25,674 nucleotides of DNA from Bacillota bacterium (lineage in GTDB: Bacteria; Bacillota; Clostridia; Oscillospirales; Ruminococcaceae): the NCBI GenBank assembly GCA_023457355.1, contig JAEWLW010000008.1:1-25674 (forward strand), in the 5' to 3' direction. Every line of letters begins with the position of its first letter. The first letter of the stretch is position 1. Made by a program: the position numbers and the translations under genes. Shown here piece after piece: positions 1-8,580 of the stretch. The notes beneath the pieces were generated by a model. That model did not search any database and had not been told where the DNA came from. It worked only from the letters and a program-made list of their open reading frames with translations.

Positions 1-140
1 TACAGCGTGTTCGGGCTAAATCTCTTTGGGGCTTAATGACACGTTTAGCTTCTAAACTCTTGGCTTTTGCTGTTGCCTTCCTTATCAATTCCTGTATGCA
101 CAAACCAAATCCCGTCTGCATTAAATCGCTCATCTTTTAA
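1..140 (+). CDS. Transposase, C-terminal fragment (IS982/IS4-like DDE), cut by window edge
   Basis: An open frame enters from the left edge (first full codon at position 3) and stops with TAA at 138-140, giving 45 residues. The stretch RVRAKSLWGLMTRLASKLLA followed by a hydrophobic AFLIN segment and a final IKSLIF resembles the conserved carboxyl end of DDE transposases of the IS982/IS4 type, where a basic RxxxxxGLxxRxxxKxxAxxxxxxIN pattern is usual. This is from memory of the family, not from a search. The catalytic DDE residues lie outside the window, so activity cannot be judged. It runs convergent to the amidohydrolase gene, whose stop is only 25 bp away. Confidence 0.5.
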   Translation, partial: QRVRAKSLWGLMTRLASKLLAFAVAFLINSCMHKPNPVCIKSLIF

Positions 141-144
141 TAGC

Positions 145-165
145 ACCACGGGTTAAATTAGTGGT
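145..165. repeat. Short inverted repeat between transposase end and amidohydrolase stop
   Basis: ACCAC (145-149) and GTGGT (161-165) are perfect reverse complements separated by 11 bases. The repeat lies 5 bp after the transposase stop and touches the stop codon of the amidohydrolase gene (165-167). It could be part of the right terminal repeat of the insertion sequence or a weak hairpin shared by two convergent genes. No U-run follows on either strand, so it is not called a terminator. Confidence 0.3.
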
Positions 166-1310
166 TAATAGACCTTTACACCATCAATCAGGACAGCGCG
201 AACACAGGTTGCGACCTCGAACGGGCATCCGTCGGTGATAACCAGATCGGCATCCTTTCCGCATTCAATGCTGCCAACGCGGTCTTCAATGCCGATGTGC
301 TTTGCGGGGTTGATGGTAATCGCTTTTAGGGCGTCAAAGGGTTTCATGCCCGCTTTAACCGCCAATCCGGCGCACAGGGGAAGATATTGCTGCGGGATGA
401 CAGGCGAATCGGTGATGATCGAAACCAGGCAGCCCGCGTCCGCAAGAATTCCCGGCGTCGTAAAGGATTTGTTTTGAACCTCAAACTTGGTGGCGTGGGT
501 TAACGTGGGGCCCACGGCAAGCGGGATATCCTCCTTCGCCAGCTCATCCACAATCAGATGCCCTTCCGTGCAGTGCTCCAGCGTGATTTTAAGGTCGAAT
601 TCCCGGGCGATGCGTATGGCGGTGAAGATGTCGTTTGCCTGATGCGCATGCGCTTTCAGGGGCATTTTTCGTTCCAGAACCGGAATAAGCGCTTCCATTT
701 TAAAATCAAAAGCGGGCTGCTTTAACCGGTCGTCTCCGGCCGCTTCTTTGCGCTCTTTATAATCTTTTGCCTTAAAAAGCATGTCGCGCAGCTTGGCGGC
801 GGTGGACATGCGCGCAAAGTTATTCGTATCTTTATAGCAGCGCTTCGGGTTTTCGCCAAAGGCGCATTTCATGGCGATGGGCTGTTTGACAATCATGTCG
901 TCGACGCGCTTGCCCACGGTTTTAACCGCCATAAAGGTGCCGCCGAGCACATTTGAACTTCCGGGGCCGGTGGCCACGCAGGTCACACCGGCTTCAGAGG
1001 CCATATGTATGGACGGATCCATCGGGTTAAAGCTGTCAAGTCCGTGCAGCTGCGGCGAAACGATATCGTTGCGTTCGTTATAATCCTGCCCTTCAAATCC
1101 TATGCCATAGCCGTCCAATCCCAGATGGCAGTGTGCTTCGACAAATCCGGGATAGACACGCAGCCCGGCGGCGTCAAAAATTTCTGCATCCGCAGGCAGG
1201 CTCAGATCTTTGCCGATTTTCGAAATTTTCCCGTTTTCAATAAGAATATCAGCCTGGTAGGCCTCCTCCTGCACCGCGTCGTGAATCAGGCCATTTTTAA
1301 TACACAGCAT
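165..1310 (-). CDS. Metal-dependent amidohydrolase (imidazolonepropionase-like)
   Basis: Predicted 381-residue cytosolic hydrolase of the amidohydrolase superfamily, imidazolonepropionase/prolidase-like branch. An N-terminal beta-sandwich segment (about 1-55) leads into the TIM-barrel. Metal-ligand candidates are H60 and H62 (EAHCHLG), H221/H223 (AHAH), H246 and H251 (LEHCTEGH) and D301 (ITDSP). The C-terminal segment GKDADLVITDGCP (351-363) is the usual return to the small beta domain, and the protein ends normally after it, so it looks complete. The ATG at 1308-1310 has AAAGGAG 10 bases upstream. It follows the M20 gene by 41 bp and is the last gene of the ABC transporter operon, so its substrate is probably an imported amide or peptide; which one cannot be told. 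Confidence 0.85.
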   Translation of the reverse strand: MLCIKNGLIHDAVQEEAYQADILIENGKISKIGKDLSLPADAEIFDAAGLRVYPGFVEAHCHLGLDGYGIGFEGQDYNERNDIVSPQLHGLDSFNPMDPSIHMASEAGVTCVATGPGSSNVLGGTFMAVKTVGKRVDDMIVKQPIAMKCAFGENPKRCYKDTNNFARMSTAAKLRDMLFKAKDYKERKEAAGDDRLKQPAFDFKMEALIPVLERKMPLKAHAHQANDIFTAIRIAREFDLKITLEHCTEGHLIVDELAKEDIPLAVGPTLTHATKFEVQNKSFTTPGILADAGCLVSIITDSPVIPQQYLPLCAGLAVKAGMKPFDALKAITINPAKHIGIEDRVGSIECGKDADLVITDGCPFEVATCVRAVLIDGVKVY

Positions 1311-1351
1311 CCTCAGTTTGCTCCTTTGTCATTTTGAAAAATAGATTTGCT

Positions 1352-2719
1352 TTAATCTTTGCCGTAGTCCAGGAGGACCTTTCCTTCTGACTGGTAAACG
1401 ACGGCAGATTCTTTCTCCAACGTCAGTTTTTCAATAGCTTCCAGATATTCCTCTTTCGATTGATAAATGGGCTTGCTCTCCTGGATCACTTTTTGCGCGA
1501 GGGCGGCGCCGTCTCTCAGCAGCATATCGGTCGTGACAACCAGGCACTGCGCCGGCTGCAAACAAGCCAGCTTTTTATCCTGAATATAATAATCGCAGCC
1601 ATGGCCTGTGCCGATAACGCCGCTTGCATGCGGATGCACCGCCGGCATAATGGCGGAAACGTCGCCCATGTCGGTACTGCCCGTTCCCCAGTAATCATCT
1701 ATCAGGACGCTCTCCGGCCCGGCGACCTTTCGCATCGCTTCACCGATGATCTCGGTCATATTGGGGTCGTTGTTCAGCGGGCAATAGCCGGGGCGGTCAT
1801 TGAGCTGGACATTACAGCCCATTGAGGCGGCCGAAGCGGCCAGTGCCAGATTCACTTTTTTATTATAGGCATAGATGCTCTCGTAAGAAGCGCCGCGGAC
1901 GTAGCTTTCAACCTTCGCGATTTCCGGAATGGCATTAACCGCCAAACCCGCTTCGGTGATGATGGGATGAAAGCGGATATGCTGATTATCCAAAAACGTC
2001 TCGCGCAGCGCATTGACCGCGTTGATGGCGCAGGTGGCGGCATAAAGCGCGTTATGTCCCTTATCCGGCGCCCCGCCCGCATGGGCGGAAACGCCTTTGA
2101 AGATGACGTTCTTTGTCACGCAGCCGTTTGCACCCTTTGAAACATGAAGGGATCGGCCTTCCTCCAGCTTACCGCTGTGAATCATCATCGCCATGTCGAC
2201 GCCGTCAAAATAGCCGCGCGCAATAAATTCAACCTTGCCACCCAAATATTTAATAACGCCCTTTTTGCGCAGTTCCTCCCGGTATGCCAGCTCAATCAGC
2301 TCTTCGGCCGGAACGGCCATCAGACGCACGGAACCGCACAGGCCGTCAAGGGCCCCCGGCTCTTTGAGCGCCGCCGCCACACCGATCAGTGTGGCGCACT
2401 GCGCGTTGTGGCCGCAGGCGTGCACGGCAAACGTGCCGGGTTGTGCATCCGGATGGTTTTGCACGATCAGCGAATCCAACTCCCCTAAAATCGCCACCTT
2501 GGGCCCCGGTACACCGGTGTCAATATCCGTGTAAAAGCCCGGAATATTGCCGGCCCTGACCAGTGTGTAGCCAAGCTCTTCAAACTGGGCGGCCAGATAC
2601 TCAGACGTTTTCCATTCCCGGTAGCCGGTTTCGGGGTTTTGCCAGATATGGTCGGCTGTATCATAAATGCGTTTTTCGTGGCGGCCAACCATGTCTACTA
2701 ATCGTTCTGCTCTTTCCAT
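1352..2719 (-). CDS. M20 family metallo-amidohydrolase (AbgB-like)
   Basis: A 455-residue M20 peptidase/amidohydrolase resembling AbgB, the subunit that splits p-aminobenzoyl-glutamate, and related N-acyl-amino-acid or dipeptide hydrolases. Visible metal-site motifs are LGELDSL (78-84, D82), HACGHN (100-105), the catalytic/ligand glutamates in PAEE (137-140), H181, and H373 in GTGHG. The dimerisation lid starts near SAHAGGAPDKGHNAL (211-225). No signal peptide is seen, so it acts in the cytosol. No AbgA-like partner is in the window; a different amidohydrolase lies directly downstream instead. It starts 18 bp after the stop of the transporter ATPase gene, with GGAAAG about 12 bases before the ATG, so it is almost certainly co-transcribed with the importer and processes what the importer brings in. 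Confidence 0.88.
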   Translation of the reverse strand: MERAERLVDMVGRHEKRIYDTADHIWQNPETGYREWKTSEYLAAQFEELGYTLVRAGNIPGFYTDIDTGVPGPKVAILGELDSLIVQNHPDAQPGTFAVHACGHNAQCATLIGVAAALKEPGALDGLCGSVRLMAVPAEELIELAYREELRKKGVIKYLGGKVEFIARGYFDGVDMAMMIHSGKLEEGRSLHVSKGANGCVTKNVIFKGVSAHAGGAPDKGHNALYAATCAINAVNALRETFLDNQHIRFHPIITEAGLAVNAIPEIAKVESYVRGASYESIYAYNKKVNLALAASAASMGCNVQLNDRPGYCPLNNDPNMTEIIGEAMRKVAGPESVLIDDYWGTGSTDMGDVSAIMPAVHPHASGVIGTGHGCDYYIQDKKLACLQPAQCLVVTTDMLLRDGAALAQKVIQESKPIYQSKEEYLEAIEKLTLEKESAVVYQSEGKVLLDYGKD

Positions 2720-2736
2720 CTTACATCGCTTCTTTC

Positions 2737-3714
2737 CTATTCATATAAGAAACAGGCCACCATATGCCCGTCTCCGGTATCTTTAAGCTTCGGAATCTCC
2801 TTTGTGCAGCGGGCCATACATTTTTCACAGCGCCCGGCCAGCGGACAGCCGCGCTGCTCACCGATGGGACTGGGAATATCTCCCTTAAGCACCACGCGCT
2901 TGGGTTTTTCAAAGGGGCTTTCCGGCGGAATGGCCGAGAGTAGCGCCTGCGTGTACGGGTGTAAAGGCTTTGCATAAATGCCCTCGGACGTATGGGTTTC
3001 GACCAGCCGGCCCAGGTACATGATCAGAATTCTGTCGCTGATATACTTGATAATGCCGAGATCGTGCGAGATGAAAACATATGTCAGGTTATAATCCTTT
3101 TGGAGGCGCTTAAAAAGATTAATAACCTGCGCCTGAATCGAAACGTCAAGCGCGGACACCGGCTCATCGCACACGATGATGCGCGGCTGCACCGACAGCG
3201 CACGCGCCACGTTGATGCGCTGGCGCTGGCCGCCTGAAAACTCGTGCGGAAAACGCTCAAGATGTTGAATATCCAGCCCGACCTCCTGCATGTATTTCAG
3301 CGCCAGATCGCGGCGCTCCTGCCGGTCCTTCGCCAAACGGTGCACCCGGATGGCCTCTTCAATCGAGTATTCAGCCGTCTTGAGCGGATCTAACGAAGAG
3401 TATGGGTCCTGGAAAATCATCTGAATATCTTTTCGCGCCTGACGTTTCAGCTCATTTCTCAACATATGCAAATCCTGGCCCCCGTATGTAATGGTGCCGG
3501 AGGTCGGTTGATGCAGTTGCACCAGGCATCTGCCCAGCGTCGATTTTCCGCATCCCGATTCGCCGATGACGCCAAGCGTTTCCCCTTCGTAAAGATCAAA
3601 GGAAACATCGGTCAGCGCATGCAGCGTTTTACTGCGTTCGGTCAGCTTTTTTCCGCGGATGGTAAAATTTTTGGTCAGATTCCGCACCTGCATAATAGCC
3701 TTGCGTTCATGCAT
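2737..3714 (-). CDS. dppF: Oligopeptide/dipeptide ABC transporter ATPase, OppF/DppF type
   Basis: ATPase that energises import by the permeases encoded upstream. Counting from the in-frame GTG at 3720, the Walker A is GESGCGKST (53-61), the Q-loop MIFQDP (101-106), the signature FSGGQRQR (161-168), the Walker B IIVCDEP (181-187) and the switch histidine is H219. The C-terminal oligopeptide-transporter extension carries four cysteines (C292, C298, C301, C305), the pattern that binds an iron-sulfur cluster in family members. I chose the ATG at 3714 because AGGGAGG ends 9 bases before it, while the GTG is only 3 bases from that site. The start overlaps the end of the OppD/DppD gene by a few bases, indicating translational coupling. 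The symbol is by family, not proven orthology. Confidence 0.93.
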   Translation of the reverse strand: MHERKAIMQVRNLTKNFTIRGKKLTERSKTLHALTDVSFDLYEGETLGVIGESGCGKSTLGRCLVQLHQPTSGTITYGGQDLHMLRNELKRQARKDIQMIFQDPYSSLDPLKTAEYSIEEAIRVHRLAKDRQERRDLALKYMQEVGLDIQHLERFPHEFSGGQRQRINVARALSVQPRIIVCDEPVSALDVSIQAQVINLFKRLQKDYNLTYVFISHDLGIIKYISDRILIMYLGRLVETHTSEGIYAKPLHPYTQALLSAIPPESPFEKPKRVVLKGDIPSPIGEQRGCPLAGRCEKCMARCTKEIPKLKDTGDGHMVACFLYE

Positions 3715-4726
3715 GCACACGCGCCTCCCTTCTGGTCAGTCTTTGCGTCCGGTTCTGATAGTGGCAGGCCACCTGATGCCCCGGCGTCACTTCAATAAGC
3801 GGCGGTACACTGTTGCGGCACAGCTCGGTGGAATATGGACAGCGGTTGTAAAAGTTGCAGCAACCGCCTGTGAGGCGAAGGTCGGGCGGAACTCCGGGGA
3901 TGGTCAGCAACTCTTCCTGCGCCGAGCTGCTGAGCTTGGGCATCGAATCCAACAGTCCCCAGGTGTAAGGGTGCAACGGGTTTTCGTATAATTCTTTGGT
4001 ATCGGCGTATTCCACCGTGTTGCCCGCATACATGACCATGACGGTGTCGCACATTTCCCAGACGACGCCCAGGTTGTGCGTAATGAGCAAAATGGAGGTG
4101 TTCATTTCTGTCTGCAATCTTTTTAACAGCTCGAGAACCTGCGCCTGAACCGTCACATCCAACGCGGTTGTCGGCTCATCGGCAATGATAAGCTTGGGGT
4201 GGCCGCATAATGCCATGGCGATAATGACACGCTGGCACATGCCGCCGGAAAGCTCGTGCGGGTAAGCGTTCATCCGGTTTTCCGGTTCGGGGATGCCGAC
4301 CTGGCGCAGAGCGGAAACCGCTTTATCCCAGGCTTCCTGTTTGGTTATCTGCTGGTGGGTACAGATCATCTCGACCATCTGTTGCCCGACCTTAAAAACG
4401 GGGTCCAACGAGGTCATGGGGTTTTGAAAAATCATGCAGCATTCATCACCGCGGAAATTGAGCAACTCTTTATTCGAAAAACCGAGTACATCCCTGCCGT
4501 CAAAATGGATTGTTCCACCGACAATTTTACCGGTTTTGGCGGGAAGAAGGCGCATGCAGGAGGAAGCCGTTACGCTTTTCCCCGAGCCGGATTCCCCGAC
4601 AATGCCCATCGTTTTCCCTTTTTCAAGCGTAAAGCTGACGCCGTCGACGGCTTTGGCAATGCCGCTGGCCTGATAAAAATAAGTACGCAGATCCTTAACT
4701 GCTAAAACAGCGTTCGTATTATTCAT
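3707..4726 (-). CDS. dppD: Oligopeptide/dipeptide ABC transporter ATPase, OppD/DppD type
   Basis: The second ATPase of the peptide importer, 339 residues. Walker A is GESGSGKS (44-51), Q-loop MIFQNP (98-103), signature LSGGM (159-163), Walker B LIIADEP (179-185) and H217 the switch histidine. The C-terminal Cys-containing extension (C289, C290, C296, C303) is the usual oligopeptide transporter tail. One oddity is a cysteine (C164) directly after LSGGM where most OppD/DppD proteins have arginine. The ATG has AGGAG 9 bases upstream and sits 11 bp after the stop of the DppC-type permease gene. It is expected to pair with the DppF-type protein as a heterodimer on the inner face of the membrane. 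Confidence 0.94.
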   Translation of the reverse strand: MNNTNAVLAVKDLRTYFYQASGIAKAVDGVSFTLEKGKTMGIVGESGSGKSVTASSCMRLLPAKTGKIVGGTIHFDGRDVLGFSNKELLNFRGDECCMIFQNPMTSLDPVFKVGQQMVEMICTHQQITKQEAWDKAVSALRQVGIPEPENRMNAYPHELSGGMCQRVIIAMALCGHPKLIIADEPTTALDVTVQAQVLELLKRLQTEMNTSILLITHNLGVVWEMCDTVMVMYAGNTVEYADTKELYENPLHPYTWGLLDSMPKLSSSAQEELLTIPGVPPDLRLTGGCCNFYNRCPYSTELCRNSVPPLIEVTPGHQVACHYQNRTQRLTRREARVHA

Positions 4727-4737
4727 ATGTTGTTCTC

Positions 4738-5643
4738 CTACTGTTTCATCTTGGGATCAAGGACGTCACGAATGCCATCACCCAAAAGGTTAAACCCGAT
4801 CACCGTAATTAAAATAACAAGACCGGCGATGCCCGCAATGTGCGGCGCTGTGGTCAGGCAGTCTCTGCCAACGCGCAGAACGCTGCCCCATGAGGCAGTA
4901 GGAAGCGCGATGCCAAGCCCCAGAAAGCTCAAAGACGCCTCAGAGATGATGGCACTGGCGATGCGCAGCGTTGCGTAGACGATGATTTGTGAGGAAGCGT
5001 TGGGCAGAATATGCCGGATGAGAAGCGAGAGCGACGAAACACCGATAACACGGCAGGCGTTGCAATATTCCTCTTCCTTAACAATCAGAACCTGGCCTCG
5101 GCTGACACGCGCAAAGGCGGGAACATTGGCGATGCCGATGGCCAGAATCACGTTCATCGTCCCGTTGCCCAGCACGGTTATCAGCACCATTGCCAGCAGG
5201 ATAAACGGAAATGAAAACATACCGTCCATGATGCGCATCAGAAAACTGTCGATAATGCCGCCGCAGTAACCGGCGATCAGGCCGATTGTGACGCCGATCG
5301 CAATGCCCACCAGCGTGGCGCCCACCGCGACAAGCAGCGATATCTGCGCGCCATAAATGATGCGGGATAAAAGATCGCGCCCCAAATCATCGGTGCCGAG
5401 AAGGTGGCCGGGCGTCCCGATTCCGGCGAAGGAATTCGCGGGGTCTATCGCGTTTGGGTCATAGGGCGAGATAACGGGCGCCAAAATGGCGACTAAAAAC
5501 ATAAAACTGACGATTATGAACCCGATCATTGCAAGCTTGTTGCGGCAAAGCTTGTGCCAGATGTTATTCGCGCGGCGTTCCCGCTTAAGCATGGCAATGT
5601 TGGATTCCCTGCCGAGGGTATCGTTTTCTTTGACATTTACCAT
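4738..5643 (-). CDS. dppC: Oligopeptide/dipeptide ABC transporter permease, OppC/DppC type
   Basis: Integral membrane permease of the peptide importer. Counting from the upstream in-frame ATG at 5661 (307 residues), the first membrane segment is near 45-62, the periplasm-side family motif GTDDLGRD is at 89-96, and further hydrophobic segments lie near 105-130, 150-180 and 275-292. The cytoplasmic EAA loop that docks the ATPase is around EEEYCNACRVIGVSS (197-210), and SEASLSFLGLG (240-250) is a family signature. I prefer the start at 5643: it lies immediately after the stop of the preceding permease gene, with a GGGGG stretch 11 bases upstream, while the 5661 ATG has no Shine-Dalgarno. Both choices keep all domains. 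Confidence 0.92.
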   Translation of the reverse strand: MVNVKENDTLGRESNIAMLKRERRANNIWHKLCRNKLAMIGFIIVSFMFLVAILAPVISPYDPNAIDPANSFAGIGTPGHLLGTDDLGRDLLSRIIYGAQISLLVAVGATLVGIAIGVTIGLIAGYCGGIIDSFLMRIMDGMFSFPFILLAMVLITVLGNGTMNVILAIGIANVPAFARVSRGQVLIVKEEEYCNACRVIGVSSLSLLIRHILPNASSQIIVYATLRIASAIISEASLSFLGLGIALPTASWGSVLRVGRDCLTTAPHIAGIAGLVILITVIGFNLLGDGIRDVLDPKMKQ

Positions 5644-5644
5644 A

Positions 5645-6598
5645 CTACTGCGAACCCCCATATTTCACTTTTGGGTTTAACAACATGTAGGCCACATCCA
5701 CAAGCATATTGCAAAACACGAACATAATGGCAGAAAACAGAACCGTGCCCTGAATCAAAGAATAATCGCGGTTATTAATTGCCGTGTTTATCATGGTGCC
5801 CATGCCCGGCCAGGCAAAGATGCCCTCGGTGATGATGGCGCCGGTAAAGGTTTGCGCCACCTGAAGCCCGAGCATCGTCACAATGGGCGGCAGCGCATTT
5901 TTGAGCGCATGAATAAAAATGACCTTTCGGCTGTGTATGCCGCGCGCATGCAGGCACCGCACCGAATCGCTACCGAGCTTTTCGATCATGCTCGAGCGGG
6001 TCGTTCGGGCAAATGTCGCCATGGGAATTGTCGAAAGACAAATTGTCGGCAACATCATATGGCGAATGACGTCGCCGATGCCGTTGCTTAAACTGCCCAT
6101 GCCCATGACCGGCAGGAGATTCATCTTAACCGAAAACTGAAGTACCAGCATCAGGGCCATCCAGAAAATTGGCATTGAAACGCCAACGAGCGCCAGCACC
6201 ATAAAGACATAGTCTATCATGGTGTTTTGTTTTATCGCCGCTGTGATACCAAGCCCCATCCCCACCACCAGCGCGACAACCAGCGAAGTCATCGTCAGCG
6301 AAATGGTGTTGGGTATTCTGGAAAGAATAAGCTTCAGAACATCCTGATTATAAGCATAAGAATAGCCGAAATCGCCACTGGCCAGATCTTCGAGGTAAAG
6401 GAGATACTGCTCCGGGATGCTTTTATTAAGATTCATCTTTTCGCGCATCGCAACAATGTCTTCCCGCTTGGCTTCAATGCCCAGAATGGCTACGGCCGGG
6501 TCACCGGGCAACATGCGCGTCAGTAAAAATGTGAGTGTAACGACGACCAATAATGTCGGTATTGTCTGAAGCAACCGCTTCAGGATAAGCTTTGTCAT
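5645..6598 (-). CDS. dppB: Oligopeptide/dipeptide ABC transporter permease, OppB/DppB type
   Basis: The partner permease, 317 residues from the ATG at 6598, which has GAGGTGG 5-7 bases before it; the in-frame GTG at 6607 overlaps that site and is unlikely. The N-terminal membrane helix (about 8-30, ending RMLPGDP) is the standard start of this family. Other hydrophobic segments lie near 98-122, 130-153, 238-260 and 285-308. The EAA docking loop is around residues 206-231, and TEGIFAWPGMG (257-267) is the usual conserved region. It is preceded by a perfect 13-bp hairpin that separates it from the binding-protein gene. Confidence 0.93.
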   Translation of the reverse strand: MTKLILKRLLQTIPTLLVVVTLTFLLTRMLPGDPAVAILGIEAKREDIVAMREKMNLNKSIPEQYLLYLEDLASGDFGYSYAYNQDVLKLILSRIPNTISLTMTSLVVALVVGMGLGITAAIKQNTMIDYVFMVLALVGVSMPIFWMALMLVLQFSVKMNLLPVMGMGSLSNGIGDVIRHMMLPTICLSTIPMATFARTTRSSMIEKLGSDSVRCLHARGIHSRKVIFIHALKNALPPIVTMLGLQVAQTFTGAIITEGIFAWPGMGTMINTAINNRDYSLIQGTVLFSAIMFVFCNMLVDVAYMLLNPKVKYGGSQ

Positions 6599-6620
6599 GC
6601 AAACCACCTCGCTTTTAATG

Positions 6621-6655
6621 AAAGGAGGCAGATAAGCTTCTCATCTGCCTCCTTT
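6621..6655. terminator. Perfect 13-bp hairpin between binding-protein and permease genes
   Basis: AAAGGAGGCAGAT (6621-6633) and its exact reverse complement (6643-6655) flank a 9-base loop. On the minus strand, the direction of transcription here, only a short U-run (CTCCTTTCATT) follows; the plus-strand copy has five T residues. This suits a partial terminator or an RNA-stabilising structure after the binding-protein gene, which would make the binding protein more abundant than the permeases. That role is common in binding-protein operons but is inferred here. Confidence 0.7.
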
Positions 6656-6821
6656 TTGGGCGTTTCTTAAAGGCGGAAAATTCGCTGAAAGCGCGCCCGA
6701 ACAAGTCAAAAATACAGGGAAACGGGATGTGCTCCGGGCATTTTCAATGCAGTGGTGCGTTTCGTCAGCAGAATTCCCAAACGTTGGGGGATTTTAAGAA
6801 TGCCCCTTGTATCCGTTTACC

Positions 6822-8501
6822 TTAAGCGGCATCCTTCCAGATGTTGTTAAAGGGCGAGGTAACAACCATCTGCGTGTCAGCGCGCAGGATGGCATCATGC
6901 ACATGGCTGGAAACAGCCCAGTTCCTGCACTCGTACGCATAATAGATGCCGGTGTATTCATTCATGATTTTTTCCATGATCTTGTCATAGATCTCTTTAC
7001 GCTGCGCCGGGTCGGTCAGCGCAAAAGCGTCATTGAGCATCTTATCTATTTCCGGATCGCTGTAGCCGCCGGCATTGGAAGAGGCGTGGATCGTATTGCT
7101 GTTGTAGAATTTATCCACAAAGTTGTAAGGATCGGGCGAACCGTTCCAACTGACGCCGTAGCTGCTGACAACCGAATCGTTCCAGGAATCGGCAACGGCG
7201 GCGCTCCATTCAGCCATCGTGGAAGACTTGATGTTCAGGGTTACGCCAATCTGCTTCCAGTAAGCCTGAAGCATCTGGGCCATTTTTTCGCGGTTGCTGG
7301 TGGAGCCTATGTAAAGGGTCATTTCAAATCCGTTGGGATAACCGGCCTCCGCAAGCAGCTGCTTTGCCTTTTCAATGTTGTAGGCCGGGACGAGATCGTT
7401 GAATTTGGTATCATAGGCGAAGGAGTAAGCAGGCAGCGGCTGGTAGGCTCTGGTGCCTTCGTTATACTTATAGATGCCCGTAACAAGCGAATCGATGTCG
7501 GTGGCCATTGTCAGGGCCTCACGAACCTTCGGGTCCTTGGTGGGGCCGTTGTGCAGGTTGAAACGGACATAAGTTACCGAGGAGCTGGGGGTTTGCAGCA
7601 GCGTGCCGGCATCCTGCGCCCGCTTGATCGACTCGCCCTGCAGGTACATGGCGATGTCAACTTCCCCCGCCTGCACCGCGTTGAACGCCTGGTTGGTATC
7701 GGAAACAATGCGGAATTCAATGCCGTCAACGTGCGGCATTTCGCCCCAATATTTATCGAACTTTTTCAGGACAACCTTCTCGTCGGTTACAATTTCCTCC
7801 AGCGAAAAGGGGCCGGTGCCGATGATGTGGTTGCCAAACTGGTCGCCCCAGCCTTCAACTTCCTCTTTTGGGACAATCGCGGTACCGATACCGGCGAGCT
7901 GCTCAAGGAAAGGACCGGCTACGCTCTTCATGTGAAGGATGACCTGCGTATCGCTGACGACTTCGACGTAATCGAAGAAATCGCGGCAGATACGGTCGGT
8001 TGCGGATTCGGTTTTGCTGCGCTCCAGTGAATATTTGACGTCCTCAGCCGTCATTTTGCGGCCTTTGCAGTACTGGCCGTTGTGGAAGTAAGCGTCGTCG
8101 CGCAGATTGACGGTGTAAGCCAGTCCGTCGTCGCTGACCGTGTAGTCGGTCGCAAGGCTGGGGATAAGATTTTTGTAATCTTTATCCCAGACAAAAAGGG
8201 TGTCCAAAACATTGTACATAATATGGTTCTCGTACATGGTGGAGTAATTGACAGGATCGAGTGTCAACGGAGAGGATGGCATACTGACGATCAGCGTTCC
8301 CCCATCCACGGCCTGGGCATCGGTGTTGCCGACAGTGATGGCGTTATCCAGTTGCTGGCCTGCTTTTGCCGCATCTGGCACAGCAGTCGAGGACGCCGAG
8401 GCAGAGACTGCGCTGGAGGCCGGGGCTTGGGAACCGCACGCGGTAGTGCCGAGCAGCGTGGCTGCTGTCAACAGCAGTGCAACAAGTCGATTTCTTTTCA
8501 A
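6822..8501 (-). CDS. dppA: Peptide ABC transporter substrate-binding lipoprotein (SBP_bac_5 family)
   Basis: The extracellular solute receptor of the importer, 559 residues, family 5 binding protein. A lipoprotein signal (KRNR, hydrophobic core, then LGTTAC with C22 as the lipidated cysteine) is followed by a Ser/Ala-rich linker. The mature part opens with GGTLIVSMPSSPLTLDP and contains MTAEDVKYSLERS and TYVRFNLHNGPTKDPKVREA, both typical of DppA/OppA-like proteins. The start codon is TTG at 8499-8501; the choice is fixed by AGGAGG 7 bases upstream. It has its own promoter and a leader with a terminator-like hairpin. It begins the block of transporter genes, but readthrough from the S9 peptidase genes is also possible. 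Confidence 0.93.
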   Translation of the reverse strand: MKRNRLVALLLTAATLLGTTACGSQAPASSAVSASASSTAVPDAAKAGQQLDNAITVGNTDAQAVDGGTLIVSMPSSPLTLDPVNYSTMYENHIMYNVLDTLFVWDKDYKNLIPSLATDYTVSDDGLAYTVNLRDDAYFHNGQYCKGRKMTAEDVKYSLERSKTESATDRICRDFFDYVEVVSDTQVILHMKSVAGPFLEQLAGIGTAIVPKEEVEGWGDQFGNHIIGTGPFSLEEIVTDEKVVLKKFDKYWGEMPHVDGIEFRIVSDTNQAFNAVQAGEVDIAMYLQGESIKRAQDAGTLLQTPSSSVTYVRFNLHNGPTKDPKVREALTMATDIDSLVTGIYKYNEGTRAYQPLPAYSFAYDTKFNDLVPAYNIEKAKQLLAEAGYPNGFEMTLYIGSTSNREKMAQMLQAYWKQIGVTLNIKSSTMAEWSAAVADSWNDSVVSSYGVSWNGSPDPYNFVDKFYNSNTIHASSNAGGYSDPEIDKMLNDAFALTDPAQRKEIYDKIMEKIMNEYTGIYYAYECRNWAVSSHVHDAILRADTQMVVTSPFNNIWKDAA

Positions 8502-8522
8502 AGTGTTTCCTCCTCAAAATTA

Positions 8523-8580
8523 ATATAAAAAAGAACCAAAGGCGGCACTACTCCACGAGTAGAACCCCCATTGGTTCTTT
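8523..8580 (-). terminator. Terminator-like nested hairpin in the dppA-type gene leader
   Basis: On the minus strand AAAGAACCAA (8580-8571) pairs perfectly with TTGGTTCTTT (8539-8530), and the second arm runs directly into more T residues. Inside the large loop CTACTC and GAGTAG form a second stem with a 3-base loop. The shape is that of an intrinsic terminator. It sits between the placed promoter (8642-8615) and the Shine-Dalgarno of the binding-protein gene, with no room for a promoter after it, so transcription of that gene must pass it. It also could terminate transcripts of the upstream S9 gene. Confidence 0.65.

Noticed and set aside
1..133. Minus-strand open frame of 44 codons starting ATG at 133
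   Set aside because: No ribosome binding site before the ATG, and the plus-strand frame has a transposase-like sequence; the two cannot both be coding.
6807..8030. Plus-strand open frame of 407 codons opposite the substrate-binding protein gene
   Set aside because: It is the antisense shadow of a clear family 5 binding protein; no ribosome site and no recognisable domain.
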